Of a stretch of DNA of 64,000 nt, positions 16,253-24,132 are shown one piece after another (within the stretch, counting starts at the first letter, position 1; each line of letters starts with the position of its first letter). The notes beneath the pieces were generated by a model. The model was not told the DNA's origin. It did no database searches and saw only the letters and a list, made by a program, of their open reading frames with translations. Location of the stretch: assembly GCF_018343615.1 (NCBI RefSeq), contig NZ_JAGYPI010000001.1, positions 434,001-498,000 of the forward strand, written 5' to 3'. Source of the stretch: Bacillus sp. FJAT-49736. Lineage in GTDB: Bacteria; Bacillota; Bacilli; Bacillales; Bacillaceae_C. Made by a program: the position numbers and the translations under genes.

Positions 16253-16368
16253 TTATTCTCACTCTTTCTTCTTTTTAGTCGCATTCTATAAATTTCCAAT
16301 ATATATCCGTAACACTTTTGGATAGATTCGTCATAACGTGGTCCTTTAATTATTGTTATTTTCATCAT
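16249..16368 (-). CDS. 39-residue basic protein coupled to the XRE regulator
   Basis: ATG 16368 follows AGAGGTGGCA and the frame reads MMKITIIKGPRYDESIQKCY then GYILEIYRMRLKRRKSENK. It starts inside the last codons of the XRE regulator gene and ends overlapping the start of the membrane protein gene. The strong binding site and overlaps on both sides support a real gene. The protein is basic (Lys/Arg-rich C-terminus). Function is unknown. Confidence 0.6.
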   Translation of the reverse strand: MMKITIIKGPRYDESIQKCYGYILEIYRMRLKRRKSENK

Positions 16369-16564
16369 TGCCACCTCTAGCATAAAGATTATCGACTTTT
16401 ACACCTAATAATTCAGCTAAAGCAAATAGTTGAGGTCCATTTGGGTGTGACCTACCTGTACACCAATTAGAAACCGTTTGATAACTAATAGATAATTCTT
16501 TTGCTATAAATTTCAATTTTACATCCTTTTTTTTTACCCAATAACCTATTCTACTTTCATACAT
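16346..16564 (-). CDS. XRE-family transcriptional regulator
   Basis: The 72-residue protein is a single helix-turn-helix domain: LKFIAKELSISYQTVSNWCT is the motif and LFALAELLGVKVDNLYARGG the trailing helices, as in Cro/CI-type and YozG-like small regulators. It is divergent from the FtsK-like gene at 16790 and first of a leftward coupled trio, so it probably controls one or both promoters in the 225-bp gap between them. Targets are inferred. Confidence 0.85.
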   Translation of the reverse strand: MYESRIGYWVKKKDVKLKFIAKELSISYQTVSNWCTGRSHPNGPQLFALAELLGVKVDNLYARGGNDENNNN

Positions 16565-16789
16565 ATTAAGCCTCCAGCCAAAACTTTATAAATGAATTTA
16601 ATAAAAATATTAAAAATTTTTATAGGACAATTTCTAATATAGTGTTCCAGTTCGTATGCTTTATCAAATACCAAAAGGGAATTTCAAAAGTAATATTCTC
16701 ATTTGCTTTATAACAATTGTTCGACTTTGTCCTGGAATATTCCTTTTTGGAGAAACTATTTACTTCGTAAATAACAAGGAGGTGGGAAA

Positions 16790-18157
16790 TTGATATTCAC
16801 GATATTAAGTACAGCAGCACTTGGAGGAATAGCAGGATACGGGTATCTGAAATCAAATTCTTCAACCAATAATGAGTCTGAAAAAATCATCAAAATTTTA
16901 AACAATTCCGGATTGCGAATAAAGGACGCTGCCACGAAAAGGACAGAGACTATTAGAATTTTAAAGAAATGTGATATTAAGGATGGAACTGAATATGTTT
17001 TTCAACTCCCTTTAGGAATAGGGCAAAAGGATGTTCTAGAACGAAAACATTTATTAGAAGATGGGCTGAATACCAAATCAAAAACAATGGATTTTCATTT
17101 AAAAGATGTTTTAGATATTAAATGGAATAGAAAACCATGGAAACAAATTATGGAGTTGTTTAAGAAGAAAAAGGCTCACAAGAAAGAAATCGAAATAAGT
17201 TATGACGGCACATTGAAAATCAGAGTTTATAATGAGCAGTTAACCAAAGAACTAATTTGGGATGAATCTATGCTCACATCAGGCACATGGAAAATCTGTT
17301 TGGGTGGTGATCGCCATGAAAGAATTTATCATGATTTTGATGAAAGAAAGCATTTAATCATTGCTGGTGTGCCAGGCTCTGGTAAGAGTGTGATTATGAA
17401 ATTAATCATCACCAGCCTAATGCTTCAGAATCCTAATGACGTTTCCTTTTCACTGATTGATTTAAAAGGTGGTCCTGCTTTTGCAAGATTCAAAGATTGC
17501 ATGCAAGTCAGAGTGGGGCATCTAGGTATTAACATGGAAGAATCATTGAGAATTTTAAAAGAAGTTCAAGAAGACATGGAAAATGTGTATCAAAAGATTT
17601 TAGTACCTAACGATTATGAGGATGTAACCGAAGCAGGGATTAAGAAGAGACACTTCATTGTCATTGATGAAGCTGCAGATATTGTGGATTTTCCGGAAGC
17701 AGTTGATATTTTAACAGATATTGTTCGAAAGGGAAGAGGTAGTGGACACTATGTCATCTACAGTACCCAATATCCTTCTGCCCAGGCCATACCAATGCAA
17801 ATCAAGAGAAATATTCCATCACGAATTTCTTACGTATTAGATAGTGCAACGGCTTCAACAACAGTCTTGGATCAAAGTGGAGCAGAGAATTTGCCAGAAA
17901 TACCAGGGAGAGGGATCTATAAAGGAAGTGTTAAACAAAGTATTTTTCAAACTGCTTTTATAGATAACCAAACCATTAAAGAGAAAATAACGCCTTTCGT
18001 GATTATTCAACCAAGGAAGGATGATCAAAGTGATAAAGTCAGCAGTGAAACAACAGAGAATCGAAGATATTCTCTTATCGTTGAAGAAAATGGATTATCT
18101 GACCAGGGCACAGATTCAAGCTATCCACAATCTAAAAGGAGACAGAAACGCAAATAG
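16790..18157 (+). CDS. FtsK/SpoIIIE-like DNA translocase ATPase
   Basis: The 455-residue protein starts (TTG) with an N-terminal hydrophobic segment, then an ATPase core with Walker A GVPGSGKS (about residues 194-201), SFSLIDLKGGPAFARF, Walker B HFIVIDEAAD (about 286-295) and RKGRGSGHYVIYSTQYPSA. This is the FtsK/HerA layout seen in conjugative coupling ATPases and in a group of Bacillus phages and plasmids where it pairs with a replication-relaxation protein. ACAAGGAGGTGGG precedes the start. Its 3' end overlaps the next gene by about 128 bases, an unusually long overlap. Confidence 0.85.
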   Translation: MIFTILSTAALGGIAGYGYLKSNSSTNNESEKIIKILNNSGLRIKDAATKRTETIRILKKCDIKDGTEYVFQLPLGIGQKDVLERKHLLEDGLNTKSKTMDFHLKDVLDIKWNRKPWKQIMELFKKKKAHKKEIEISYDGTLKIRVYNEQLTKELIWDESMLTSGTWKICLGGDRHERIYHDFDERKHLIIAGVPGSGKSVIMKLIITSLMLQNPNDVSFSLIDLKGGPAFARFKDCMQVRVGHLGINMEESLRILKEVQEDMENVYQKILVPNDYEDVTEAGIKKRHFIVIDEAADIVDFPEAVDILTDIVRKGRGSGHYVIYSTQYPSAQAIPMQIKRNIPSRISYVLDSATASTTVLDQSGAENLPEIPGRGIYKGSVKQSIFQTAFIDNQTIKEKITPFVIIQPRKDDQSDKVSSETTENRRYSLIVEENGLSDQGTDSSYPQSKRRQKRK

Positions 18158-18617
18158 AATATTAGCAGATATGAGTGAATATCTAGGAAGCTTTAGGCAT
18201 GAAATTCAAAAGGTTTATCACCTAAACAAAGCCGGAAGAGAAAGAGTAAAATGTGAGGTTGAAAGAACAAAAACCCAAAATATACAGCATTATCTTATTA
18301 GAAATCAACTATGGATTTATTTGAGAAAACCACATAGCTGGAAAAATGAAATGAAAATAAAAGTTAAGGAAGTATGCGTGGTGGCTGATGCAATGTTTTA
18401 TGTTACGAAGGAAGTGATGGCGTTTGTGGAAGTTGATGTGAGTCAATCGATGAAAGTTAATAGGGTAAAAATGGATAAATATCGCAAGATTAAAGAAATG
18501 ACTGGTAATGAATTCCATGTCGTTTGGATTACAGAGATAGAAAGCAGAAGATTAAAGTTAAAGGAATTAATGCAAGGGATGCCAGGAAGAGTGTATACAT
18601 TTAATGAAATTAAATGA
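18030..18617 (+). CDS. Replication-relaxation family protein
   Basis: The product (about 195 residues) includes LTRAQIQAIHNLKGDRNANR, then EIQKVYHLNKAGRERVKCEV (the winged-helix part) and VCVVADAMFYVTKEVMAFVE VDVSQS in a nuclease-like fold, as in plasmid replication-relaxation proteins. GTG 18030 lies 9 bases after AAGGAAGG; ATG 18021 touches that site and is less likely. The gene is nested by about 128 bases in the end of the FtsK-like gene. The pair occurs on Bacillus plasmids and phages; a role in element replication or transfer is inferred. Confidence 0.75.
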   Translation: MIKSAVKQQRIEDILLSLKKMDYLTRAQIQAIHNLKGDRNANRILADMSEYLGSFRHEIQKVYHLNKAGRERVKCEVERTKTQNIQHYLIRNQLWIYLRKPHSWKNEMKIKVKEVCVVADAMFYVTKEVMAFVEVDVSQSMKVNRVKMDKYRKIKEMTGNEFHVVWITEIESRRLKLKELMQGMPGRVYTFNEIK

Positions 18618-18627
18618 GGTGAGTACC

Positions 18628-19128
18628 ATGAAAAGACAAAAAGTCATTAAATTTTATGATTTTATGGATGGATCCTATAAGCATAAAGAAAAAACAAGCA
18701 AAAGAAAAATCGTAAAGGATACTTTAAGCATTGCAGGTTCCGCAGCAATTCCACTTTTGCTAACAGGGGGAGTGGGTGCTGTTAGCATAGCAATGGCAGG
18801 TGCAAGAACATTTGCTGCTACCACTAATATTCAATTAGATATAGCTATACCAGCTGTAGCTCAAGCGGTGCCAACTGGTGCAAAAGAATGGATGAGTGAA
18901 CAAACACTCTCTGCATTAGCACATGTTTTAGATCCACTGGTCGATATTATGGTGTCACTAAGTTTTCCTATTGCCTCAGTTATAATAGTTGGATCATGTT
19001 TCTTCTTTATGTTTAATAAATCGGAAAAAGCATGGGAAATGATGATGAAAGCCGGATTAGGATACGTATTAATTCAAGTATCTCCACTTATTTTAAATGT
19101 ATTGAAGCAAGTAGGTAACGCGGTTTAA
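18628..19128 (+). CDS. Membrane protein accompanying the FtsK-like/replication pair
   Basis: The 166-residue protein has a basic N-terminus (YKHKEKTSKRKIVKDT), a hydrophobic Gly/Ala-rich segment (about 30-65) and two C-terminal membrane helices (about 108-130 and 142-160, with SFPIASVIIVGSCFFFMF). The size and two-helix layout resemble small pilin or mating-channel proteins, but this is only a resemblance. ATG 18628 follows GAGGTGAGTACC, which overlaps the end of the upstream gene. It is the last gene before the attachment site. Confidence 0.6.
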   Translation: MKRQKVIKFYDFMDGSYKHKEKTSKRKIVKDTLSIAGSAAIPLLLTGGVGAVSIAMAGARTFAATTNIQLDIAIPAVAQAVPTGAKEWMSEQTLSALAHVLDPLVDIMVSLSFPIASVIIVGSCFFFMFNKSEKAWEMMMKAGLGYVLIQVSPLILNVLKQVGNAV

Positions 19129-19142
19129 TTTAAATCGTTGAC

Positions 19143-19176
19143 GAGTTGTTGACGTAATTAGTCAACAACGTTCATT
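19143..19176 (+). terminator. Terminator at the right end of the prophage
   Basis: GTTGTTGAC / GTCAACAAC forms a 9-bp stem around GTAATTA, followed by GTTCATTTTTG. Confidence 0.65.
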
Positions 19177-19267
19177 TTTGTTCCGAATTAATCATATAAG
19201 GAAAAATAAAAAGCCTATATAATAATGATTAGAACTAGTTCTTCATAAACAAACCAAAAACGTTTAT

Positions 19268-19313
19268 CACCTTGACAGGGTGGGGGTCGCTGGTTCGAGC
19301 CCAGTCAGAATCA
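19268..19313 (+). other. Attachment site (attR): 3' part of a tRNA-Val(GAC) gene
   Basis: The sequence folds as the 3' part of a tRNA. With the T at 19267, the anticodon arm TCACC TTGACAG GGTGG carries anticodon GAC with T33 and A37. A 5-base variable loop, a T arm GCTGG TTCGAGC CCAGT and a 3' acceptor strand CAGAATC plus A follow. It closely matches Bacillus tRNA-Val(GAC) as I remember it. No D arm or 5' acceptor precedes it and CCA is absent, so it is not a complete tRNA gene. This is what remains on one side when an element integrates into a tRNA 3' end. Confidence 0.8.
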
Positions 19314-19317
19314 TACT

Positions 19318-19366
19318 GCGCTAGGAACGTTGTTATAACGGATTTCCTGGCGTTTTTTATTTCGTT
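19318..19366 (+). terminator. Original terminator of the tRNA gene beyond attR
   Basis: CGCTAGGAA pairs imperfectly with TTTCCTGGCG across a 15-base middle and is followed by TTTTTTATTT. It directly follows the tRNA fragment, as the native terminator would. Confidence 0.7.
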
Positions 19367-19401
19367 CACATGACTGTGAAAAATAGGGGATATTTGTATA
19401 A

Positions 19402-19715
19402 ATGAAAACTAATAGATTCTTATTATTTTCTTTTATAATTGCATTTTTAGGCGTTTTTTTAATATATGAATATTTTAAGTATGATTTCCAACAAACAGTT
19501 TTGCAGCATCTTCAACACGAAGGGTTGAAAGAAAAAGATATTAAGAGTATTAAAACAAGGTTTAATAAATTTGGATACTGGACTGGGTTGTATTCAATGA
19601 TGAAAGGGATGTAGTTTATATTTATGAAATAAATAAGAAAAACAAAAAAATAGTGCAAACAACTTATGATTCAGGAAAAAGAGAAAGTGAACTTTTACAT
19701 CTTGAAAATAAATAA
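19402..19715 (+). pseudogene. DUF3139-like small protein gene, frameshifted
   Basis: The first frame (70 codons) begins MKTNRFLLFSFIIAFLGVFL, one membrane helix, then HLQHEGLKEKDIKSIKTRF, the DUF3139 pattern, and stops at 19612. A -1 shift near 19605 (AAAGGG run) gives VVYIYEINKKNKKIVQTTYD and ...SELLHLENK, ending at 19715, which is how DUF3139 proteins finish. So a one-base loss probably broke the gene. It is the first chromosomal gene after attR. A sequencing error in the homopolymer-like run is an alternative. Confidence 0.6.
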
Positions 19716-19720
19716 CATTT

Positions 19721-19760
19721 AAATTAGCTTTTCCTATTTGAGAGGGGCTAATTTAATTTT
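19721..19760 (+). terminator. Terminator after the DUF3139-like gene
   Basis: AAATTAGC / GCTAATTT form a perfect 8-bp stem followed by AATTTTTA. Confidence 0.65.
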
Positions 19761-19860
19761 TATACATAGATTACCACTTATAAAATCAGGCACATAATTT
19801 ATTACAGTACTATTTTGATTTCGATCTTATTATTTTATAAATAAGGAGTGCCTTATGAAA

Positions 19861-20095
19861 CTTCGGTTGGAAATATTATTTTAAAATAACCGAATTTTGT
19901 GTTCAGAAAAATAACCGAGTTAATAACTCGGTTAATGAATCGATTAGTATGCCGAAAAAATGACTTACTAACCAAAATCTTATCGTTCTTTTAGTATAGC
20001 GAAGTATTTTAATATAGTATATCGGTTCAAATTCTCAATTAATTGGAGAAGTGTGGTAAGCCCTAATAAATATGTGGGTGTACATATTTATTAGG
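19861..20095. repeat. Non-coding stretch with repeated AACCGA hairpins and a 14-bp perfect hairpin
   Basis: From 19716 to 20272 I see no gene. AAAATAACCGA occurs at 19883 and 19908; AACCGAGTT/AACTCGGTT forms a hairpin at 19914-19934 that would work as a terminator for leftward transcription (T-run on the minus strand). At 20062-20095 CCTAATAAATATGT pairs perfectly with ACATATTTATTAGG around a 6-base loop, without a T-run. These may be remains of a small mobile element; this is inference. Confidence 0.45.
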
Positions 20096-20272
20096 AATAA
20101 GACAAAAATTGTAATCGGAATACAGAGATAATCTTATTAGAGTTGCCTAGTCCTTTTTTTTTTAAAGTACTCAGGTCTTAGTGACACTCCAAAGAATCAC
20201 ATGAAGAAAACTAAAGCCCCCCGTGATTTTTCCCCTCATATGCACTTGAAATTATCTGCAAGTAAACCTTCT

Positions 20273-20422
20273 TTATTTTTGTTGCTTACCTGTTCGAGCT
20301 ACTTCCGTATTTGGAACAGACTGTGGAGAATGGTGGTTTGCGCTCCCTCCATTCGGCGGCCCATACGTATGGGCATCATCAGTGACTTTGGCCCCTTTTA
20401 AAAAATCATCCTTTGTTTTCAA
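20273..20422 (-). CDS. Small unknown protein (49 aa)
   Basis: TTG 20422 lies 5 bases after a perfect GGAGGTGA and the frame reads MKTKDDFLKGAKVTDDAHTY then GPPNGGSANHHSPQSVPNTE VARTGKQQK. The protein is polar, rich in Asn, His, Gly and Pro, with no Cys. Its composition is like small spore-associated proteins of Bacillus, but I do not recognise it. It is downstream of the 125-residue gene on the same strand, 44 bases away, likely one operon. Confidence 0.6.
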   Translation of the reverse strand: MKTKDDFLKGAKVTDDAHTYGPPNGGSANHHSPQSVPNTEVARTGKQQK

Positions 20423-20466
20423 TTCCTTCACCTCCATTTTTATTATGTGAATTTCTTTTAATAGTA

Positions 20467-20844
20467 TTAATGGGACTTATATTCTGCATGATAGGAATTC
20501 GATCCTGCATGAACAGATAAGAGGGTATCAGCATAGCCAACCAGTCTATTTACTATTTCATCTGCTATTGCATATACAAGCTGGTGAAGTTCATGGTTAA
20601 AGAGTCTTTCGTCGTCGAAGATAATCGTGGTATTAATGAATATCTCCTTATTTCCATATAAGTTATAATGAATGATCGCTTTCCCCGCTGCCCCGCCGGT
20701 TTTAGGATCAACATAATTTTTTAAAAAAATGTACCATTCTTCAGCAGTTGCGGAACGGAAATTTTTTGTGAACTTCAGGGCTTTAATTTCATCCTCAATT
20801 TCCTTTTTTACCTGTAAATCGACAATTGTTTTTTCCTCTTTCAT
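20467..20844 (-). CDS. Hypothetical protein (125 aa)
   Basis: The protein begins MKEEKTIVDLQVKKEIEDEI and has mixed helix-strand sequence with FLKNYVDPKTGGAAGKAII, a beta segment (NTTIIFDDERLFNHELHQLV) and a C-terminal helix. No membrane segment or known motif is visible. The minus-strand sequence GGTGATAACAA before the ATG gives a binding site. It is the first gene of a leftward pair. Function is unknown. Confidence 0.6.
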   Translation of the reverse strand: MKEEKTIVDLQVKKEIEDEIKALKFTKNFRSATAEEWYIFLKNYVDPKTGGAAGKAIIHYNLYGNKEIFINTTIIFDDERLFNHELHQLVYAIADEIVNRLVGYADTLLSVHAGSNSYHAEYKSH

Positions 20845-21122
20845 TTGTTATCACCTTTGCACTAAGGATATAGCCTTTTTCCACAAATCCACTAAAATGG
20901 CGCGTACTTCTGCAGTTATTTTTTCCTATTTCGTTATGCAAAATCCACAAATCTTCTTACTTCATTAAAAAACCTCAATTTTATCATCCCATCCTCGAAA
21001 AGTATTTGAAATCTAAAGGATCCAAAGCTTGGAAATTACTTTTAAGGATAAACCGAGTGGAGTTGCCTAAAATATAAGAGGTAAACCAACGTATTCTAAT
21101 AAAGAAAAATGGAGGAAATAGG

Positions 21123-21329
21123 ATGTCAGATAATAAACAAGACTACCAAAATCTAGATGGCGGAAAAATTGCGGATAAAACATATGATCCAAGCGACTAT
21201 AAGGGTAACTCAGAACTCTCAAAAGGATTAGCGACGACTCATGAACAGGTAAGTGATGTGTATGTAGAGGGTACTGTTGATGGTGTTATGGAAGACGTAG
21301 CTGGAGATGATATTCCTCTAAAGCGATAG
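21123..21329 (+). CDS. DUF4025 family small protein (YozQ-like)
   Basis: The 68-residue protein MSDNKQDYQNLDGGKIADKT ...YDPSDYKGNSELSKGLATTHEQV...YVEGTVDG is typical of DUF4025/YozQ: the segment SKGLATTHEQVSDVYVEGT is its hallmark. The family occurs in spore-forming Bacillus and has no assigned function. GGAGGAAATAGG precedes the ATG. It is monocistronic, with a terminator at 21352-21380. Confidence 0.75.
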   Translation: MSDNKQDYQNLDGGKIADKTYDPSDYKGNSELSKGLATTHEQVSDVYVEGTVDGVMEDVAGDDIPLKR

Positions 21330-21351
21330 TAATGTGAATAGGTTCAGTACA

Positions 21352-21380
21352 AATGACTCCTTGTTTGGGGTCATTTTCAT
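21352..21380 (+). terminator. Terminator after the YozQ-like gene
   Basis: ATGACTCC / GGGGTCAT hairpin followed by TTTCATTT. The rest of the 328-base gap to the next start shows no gene. Confidence 0.7.
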
Positions 21381-21657
21381 TTGGTTCGCTTAATAATGCT
21401 TTCCATGAAGATTTGGAGTATGTAGGCATTTTGCCCACTTTTATTAAGAGAATATAAGGCACTTAGTAATCATTATATTTAATAATCAACATGTAGGGAA
21501 TACGAGGATAAATACATTAAACATATGAACAAATTCCCAAGTTTATGCTATTGATGAGCTGAGTTATTCATATTAAAACTATCAAAAGAAAAAAAGGTTT
21601 TAACCTCAAGGGCCTGCACATAAAATGTACAAGTTCCCTGTAACGAGGAGTGGTTTT

Positions 21658-22302
21658 GTGAGTATCAGTTTACTATTTAGCTACATATTTTTAGGTCTAA
21701 CTTTGGCGGCACCAATAGGCCCAGTTAATTCTGCACGTATCGATAAGGGGATAAAAAATGGTTTTTGGCACGCGTGGATAGTTGGGATAGGGGCTATGCT
21801 TGCTGATACAATTTTTATGATTTTAGTTTATGTAGGCTTTGTTGAATTTTTAGAAATACCGATTATACAAGTTTTTCTCTGGTTATTTGGAGCATTTGTC
21901 CTTATTTATACAGGGGTTGAAAGTATAGTCAGCAGTAAAAAGATACCATTGGATTTCGAACGCAAAAAGGACTCCTTATATAAATGTTTTCTTACAGGAT
22001 TTATTATGTCCATTTCAAGCCCGCTTTCGATTTTATTTTGGATCGGTATATATGGGTCTGTCCTTGCAAAAACAGTAGCTAACAATGGGAAGCAATCACT
22101 AATTATTTATAGTAGTATGATTTTTATTGGTTTAGCTATTTGGGATATTTGGATCGCTGGCCTTACAAGTGGATTTAGAAGATTTTTAAATAACCATACA
22201 TTGTTGGTTATTTCTATGGTTTCTGGGGTATCATTAATAGCTTTTGGTCTTTATTTTGGAATACATGGAATTATGGTTTTATCGTCATGGACTAAAAATT
22301 AA
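21658..22302 (+). CDS. LysE/RhtB-family amino-acid exporter
   Basis: The 214-residue membrane protein has about six helices and the family signature near the N-terminus: LAAPIGPVNSARIDKGIKNG FWHAWIVGIGAMLADTIF. A second half starts with LYKCFLTGFIMSISSPLSIL. LysE-type proteins export amino acids. GTG 21658 follows CGAGGAGTG; an in-frame ATG 33 bases earlier has no binding site and would add a polar extension. The substrate cannot be told from sequence. A CCCCCT/AGGGGG terminator follows. Confidence 0.82.
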   Translation: MSISLLFSYIFLGLTLAAPIGPVNSARIDKGIKNGFWHAWIVGIGAMLADTIFMILVYVGFVEFLEIPIIQVFLWLFGAFVLIYTGVESIVSSKKIPLDFERKKDSLYKCFLTGFIMSISSPLSILFWIGIYGSVLAKTVANNGKQSLIIYSSMIFIGLAIWDIWIAGLTSGFRRFLNNHTLLVISMVSGVSLIAFGLYFGIHGIMVLSSWTKN

Positions 22303-22303
22303 T

Positions 22304-22330
22304 TCCCCCTAATAAAGGGGGATAAATTTA
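22304..22330. terminator. Bidirectional terminator between convergent genes
   Basis: TCCCCCT-AATA-AAGGGGGA hairpin flanked by AT-rich sequence, between the LysE gene and the leftward DUF3231 gene. Confidence 0.65.
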
Positions 22331-22338
22331 CATTTCAA

Positions 22339-22851
22339 TTAACAATCATGTTTACCCTTAAGGTGTAATGGCGGTGGAATAAGCCATCCTTTTTCTTTAT
22401 TCATGCGAAGTACTTTTGCTCCTAATGCAGCTTTCTGAGTATGGAATTGCCCAAACAACATTATAACATCTTCTCTGATAGATTTTCCCATAGCTGCACT
22501 GCAAGCTACTAATCCCCCAGCAATGTCGACAGAAAGAGTGGCTGCAATACCAGGATCCGGAATTCTGGCACCAACTGGAATGTCCTCAAGACACGCATCT
22601 GGCGGGGCAGGAGGTGCTGGTGGCAAAGCAATCCCATTTTCCTTCAAAAGCTCTTCGAGTTGTGTTTTTTGCTGCTGACAAGTGTCAATTGCCTCATCCA
22701 ATAGCTTTTTTAAATCTTCATCTCCTGCGTGATGTACCATCGTTTGATAATACGCAATCATACTATTTCCGGCCATTAGAGTCGACCAAAGATCAAAAAC
22801 TTCACCGTAGTGTAAAGGCTCGTCCTTAGGGTTACCGCTAAGAATTCCCAT
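22339..22851 (-). CDS. DUF3231 family protein
   Basis: The 170-residue protein contains EPLHYGEVFDLWSTLMAGNS, a Pro-rich stretch ALPPAPPAPPDACLEDIPVG and GLVACSAAMGKSIREDVIML FGQFHTQKAALGAKVLRM, the DUF3231 pattern (bacterioferritin-like helical bundle repeats). Members occur in Bacillus, often linked with sporulation, and role is unknown. ATG 22851 follows AAGGAGGTTAGCA; the upstream in-frame ATG would overlap that site. It is 117 bases upstream of the next leftward gene. Confidence 0.78.
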   Translation of the reverse strand: MGILSGNPKDEPLHYGEVFDLWSTLMAGNSMIAYYQTMVHHAGDEDLKKLLDEAIDTCQQQKTQLEELLKENGIALPPAPPAPPDACLEDIPVGARIPDPGIAATLSVDIAGGLVACSAAMGKSIREDVIMLFGQFHTQKAALGAKVLRMNKEKGWLIPPPLHLKGKHDC

Positions 22852-22968
22852 TGCTAACCTCCTTAAATGATAAGAAATATTCATTTAATGTGCATCTCCT
22901 TTTTATTGCACAAAGGTAGTTTATCCTTCTTTTTTATTTTAAGATTTATAAATTTTTACCTATTTAAG

Positions 22969-24132
22969 TTAACTTAGAGCCTGATTAAGATCTGCGATTA
23001 GTGCGGAAGCAGGTTCCATCCCTATTGAGAGTCTAATCAATCCCGGACTAATATGTTTCCTTTTTAATTCATCAACGTTATTTCCATAGTTGGGAGATAT
23101 GACAAGACTCTCGAATGAACCCCAGGATACACCGATTTTAAAGATTCTCAAACGGTTTATTACTCTCTTTATTGCCTCATAATTTGCGTTTTTTATTTCA
23201 AATGTCAGTAGTCCGGAGAAACCGGAAAAATGTTTTTTCGATAATTGGGACTCCTCTGCTTGTAGACCTGGGTAATTTACCTTAGCAACGGCAGGATGTG
23301 AAGCGAGAAAAGAAGCCACTTGTTTTGCGTTTTCTTGATGACATTTCATGCGTAAGGGCAGCGTTTGAAGACCTTTCAACAATAGGGATGCTTCACGTGG
23401 CCCCATTATGCCGCCAAACAATAAATACTCGTTATTAAAAAGCTGATTCATGATGTCAATACTTGTAATAACTGCCCCCCCCACTAAATCACTATGTCCA
23501 CCTAAATATTTGGACAAGGAATGCACAACAATATCAATTCCAAAAGTTATAGGTTTTTGAAATAGCGGAGTTGCCCACGTATTATCAATAATAGTGCGAA
23601 TTCCTCGTGGTTTAGCTATACGAGAGATCAGTTGCAAATCGATTAGCTGGAGATTCATATCAGTTGGGTTTTCTAAAAAAAATAAAGTGGTATTTGCTTG
23701 AATTGCCTTTTCAATGGATTTTTTATCAGTAGAATAAACAACGGTGTGGCTAACCTCGAATTTATCTAAATATTTCAAAAGCTCAAGAGTTGATTTATAA
23801 ATGTTACTAATACATAGAACATGATCTCCAGCACGAACGCTATTGAATACTGCAGCCGTAATGGCAGCCATACCAGATGCAAAACACTTACATATTTCTC
23901 CCCGCTCGAATGCCGCAAGTTTTCTTTCCACAATTTCTACAGTTGGATTTTGCCCTCTCCAATAAACATAATGATGAAGCTGATCGTTTTCTGCGTGGAC
24001 AAGTTCTTCAAATGTAGGGAACACGAATAGAGAATTTCCAAACTCTGGCGGGATGATTGCACCATAAAAAGGGTCGGAATCAGTATTGAAATGCATACAA
24101 ACTTCTTGATCGAAATGGTCAAAATTCTCCAT
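22969..24132 (-). CDS. Cys/Met-metabolism PLP-dependent enzyme (cystathionine synthase/lyase family)
   Basis: The 387-residue protein has ENPTDMNLQLIDL, IDNTWATPLFQKP and the PLP-lysine motif VVHSLSKYLGGHSDLVGGAV, all hallmarks of cystathionine gamma-synthase / beta-lyase / methionine gamma-lyase enzymes. The N-terminal HYVYWRGQNPTVEIVERKLA corresponds to the usual YSRxxNPT motif. The family interconverts sulphur amino acids by gamma- or beta-elimination or replacement; the exact reaction is not decided by these motifs. ATG 24132 follows AAGGAGGAGACA. An in-frame ATG 24 bases upstream would include that binding site and is less likely. Confidence 0.85.
   Translation of the reverse strand: MENFDHFDQEVCMHFNTDSDPFYGAIIPPEFGNSLFVFPTFEELVHAENDQLHHYVYWRGQNPTVEIVERKLAAFERGEICKCFASGMAAITAAVFNSVRAGDHVLCISNIYKSTLELLKYLDKFEVSHTVVYSTDKKSIEKAIQANTTLFFLENPTDMNLQLIDLQLISRIAKPRGIRTIIDNTWATPLFQKPITFGIDIVVHSLSKYLGGHSDLVGGAVITSIDIMNQLFNNEYLLFGGIMGPREASLLLKGLQTLPLRMKCHQENAKQVASFLASHPAVAKVNYPGLQAEESQLSKKHFSGFSGLLTFEIKNANYEAIKRVINRLRIFKIGVSWGSFESLVISPNYGNNVDELKRKHISPGLIRLSIGMEPASALIADLNQALS

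Noticed and set aside
16624-16737. Matching short segments AGGACAA, TTCCAG and TTGTCCTGGAA in the gap before the FtsK-like gene
   Set aside because: The arms are in the wrong order for a simple palindrome and the spacing is large, so they do not form a convincing origin or operator.
19267-19313. Complete tRNA-Val gene
   Set aside because: Only the anticodon arm, T arm and 3' acceptor strand are present; the D arm and the 5' acceptor strand are missing and CCA is absent, so it is an attachment-site fragment.
20201-20401. A 66-codon rightward open frame
   Set aside because: It lies opposite the 49-residue leftward gene, which has a perfect ribosome binding site and better protein composition; the rightward frame has none.
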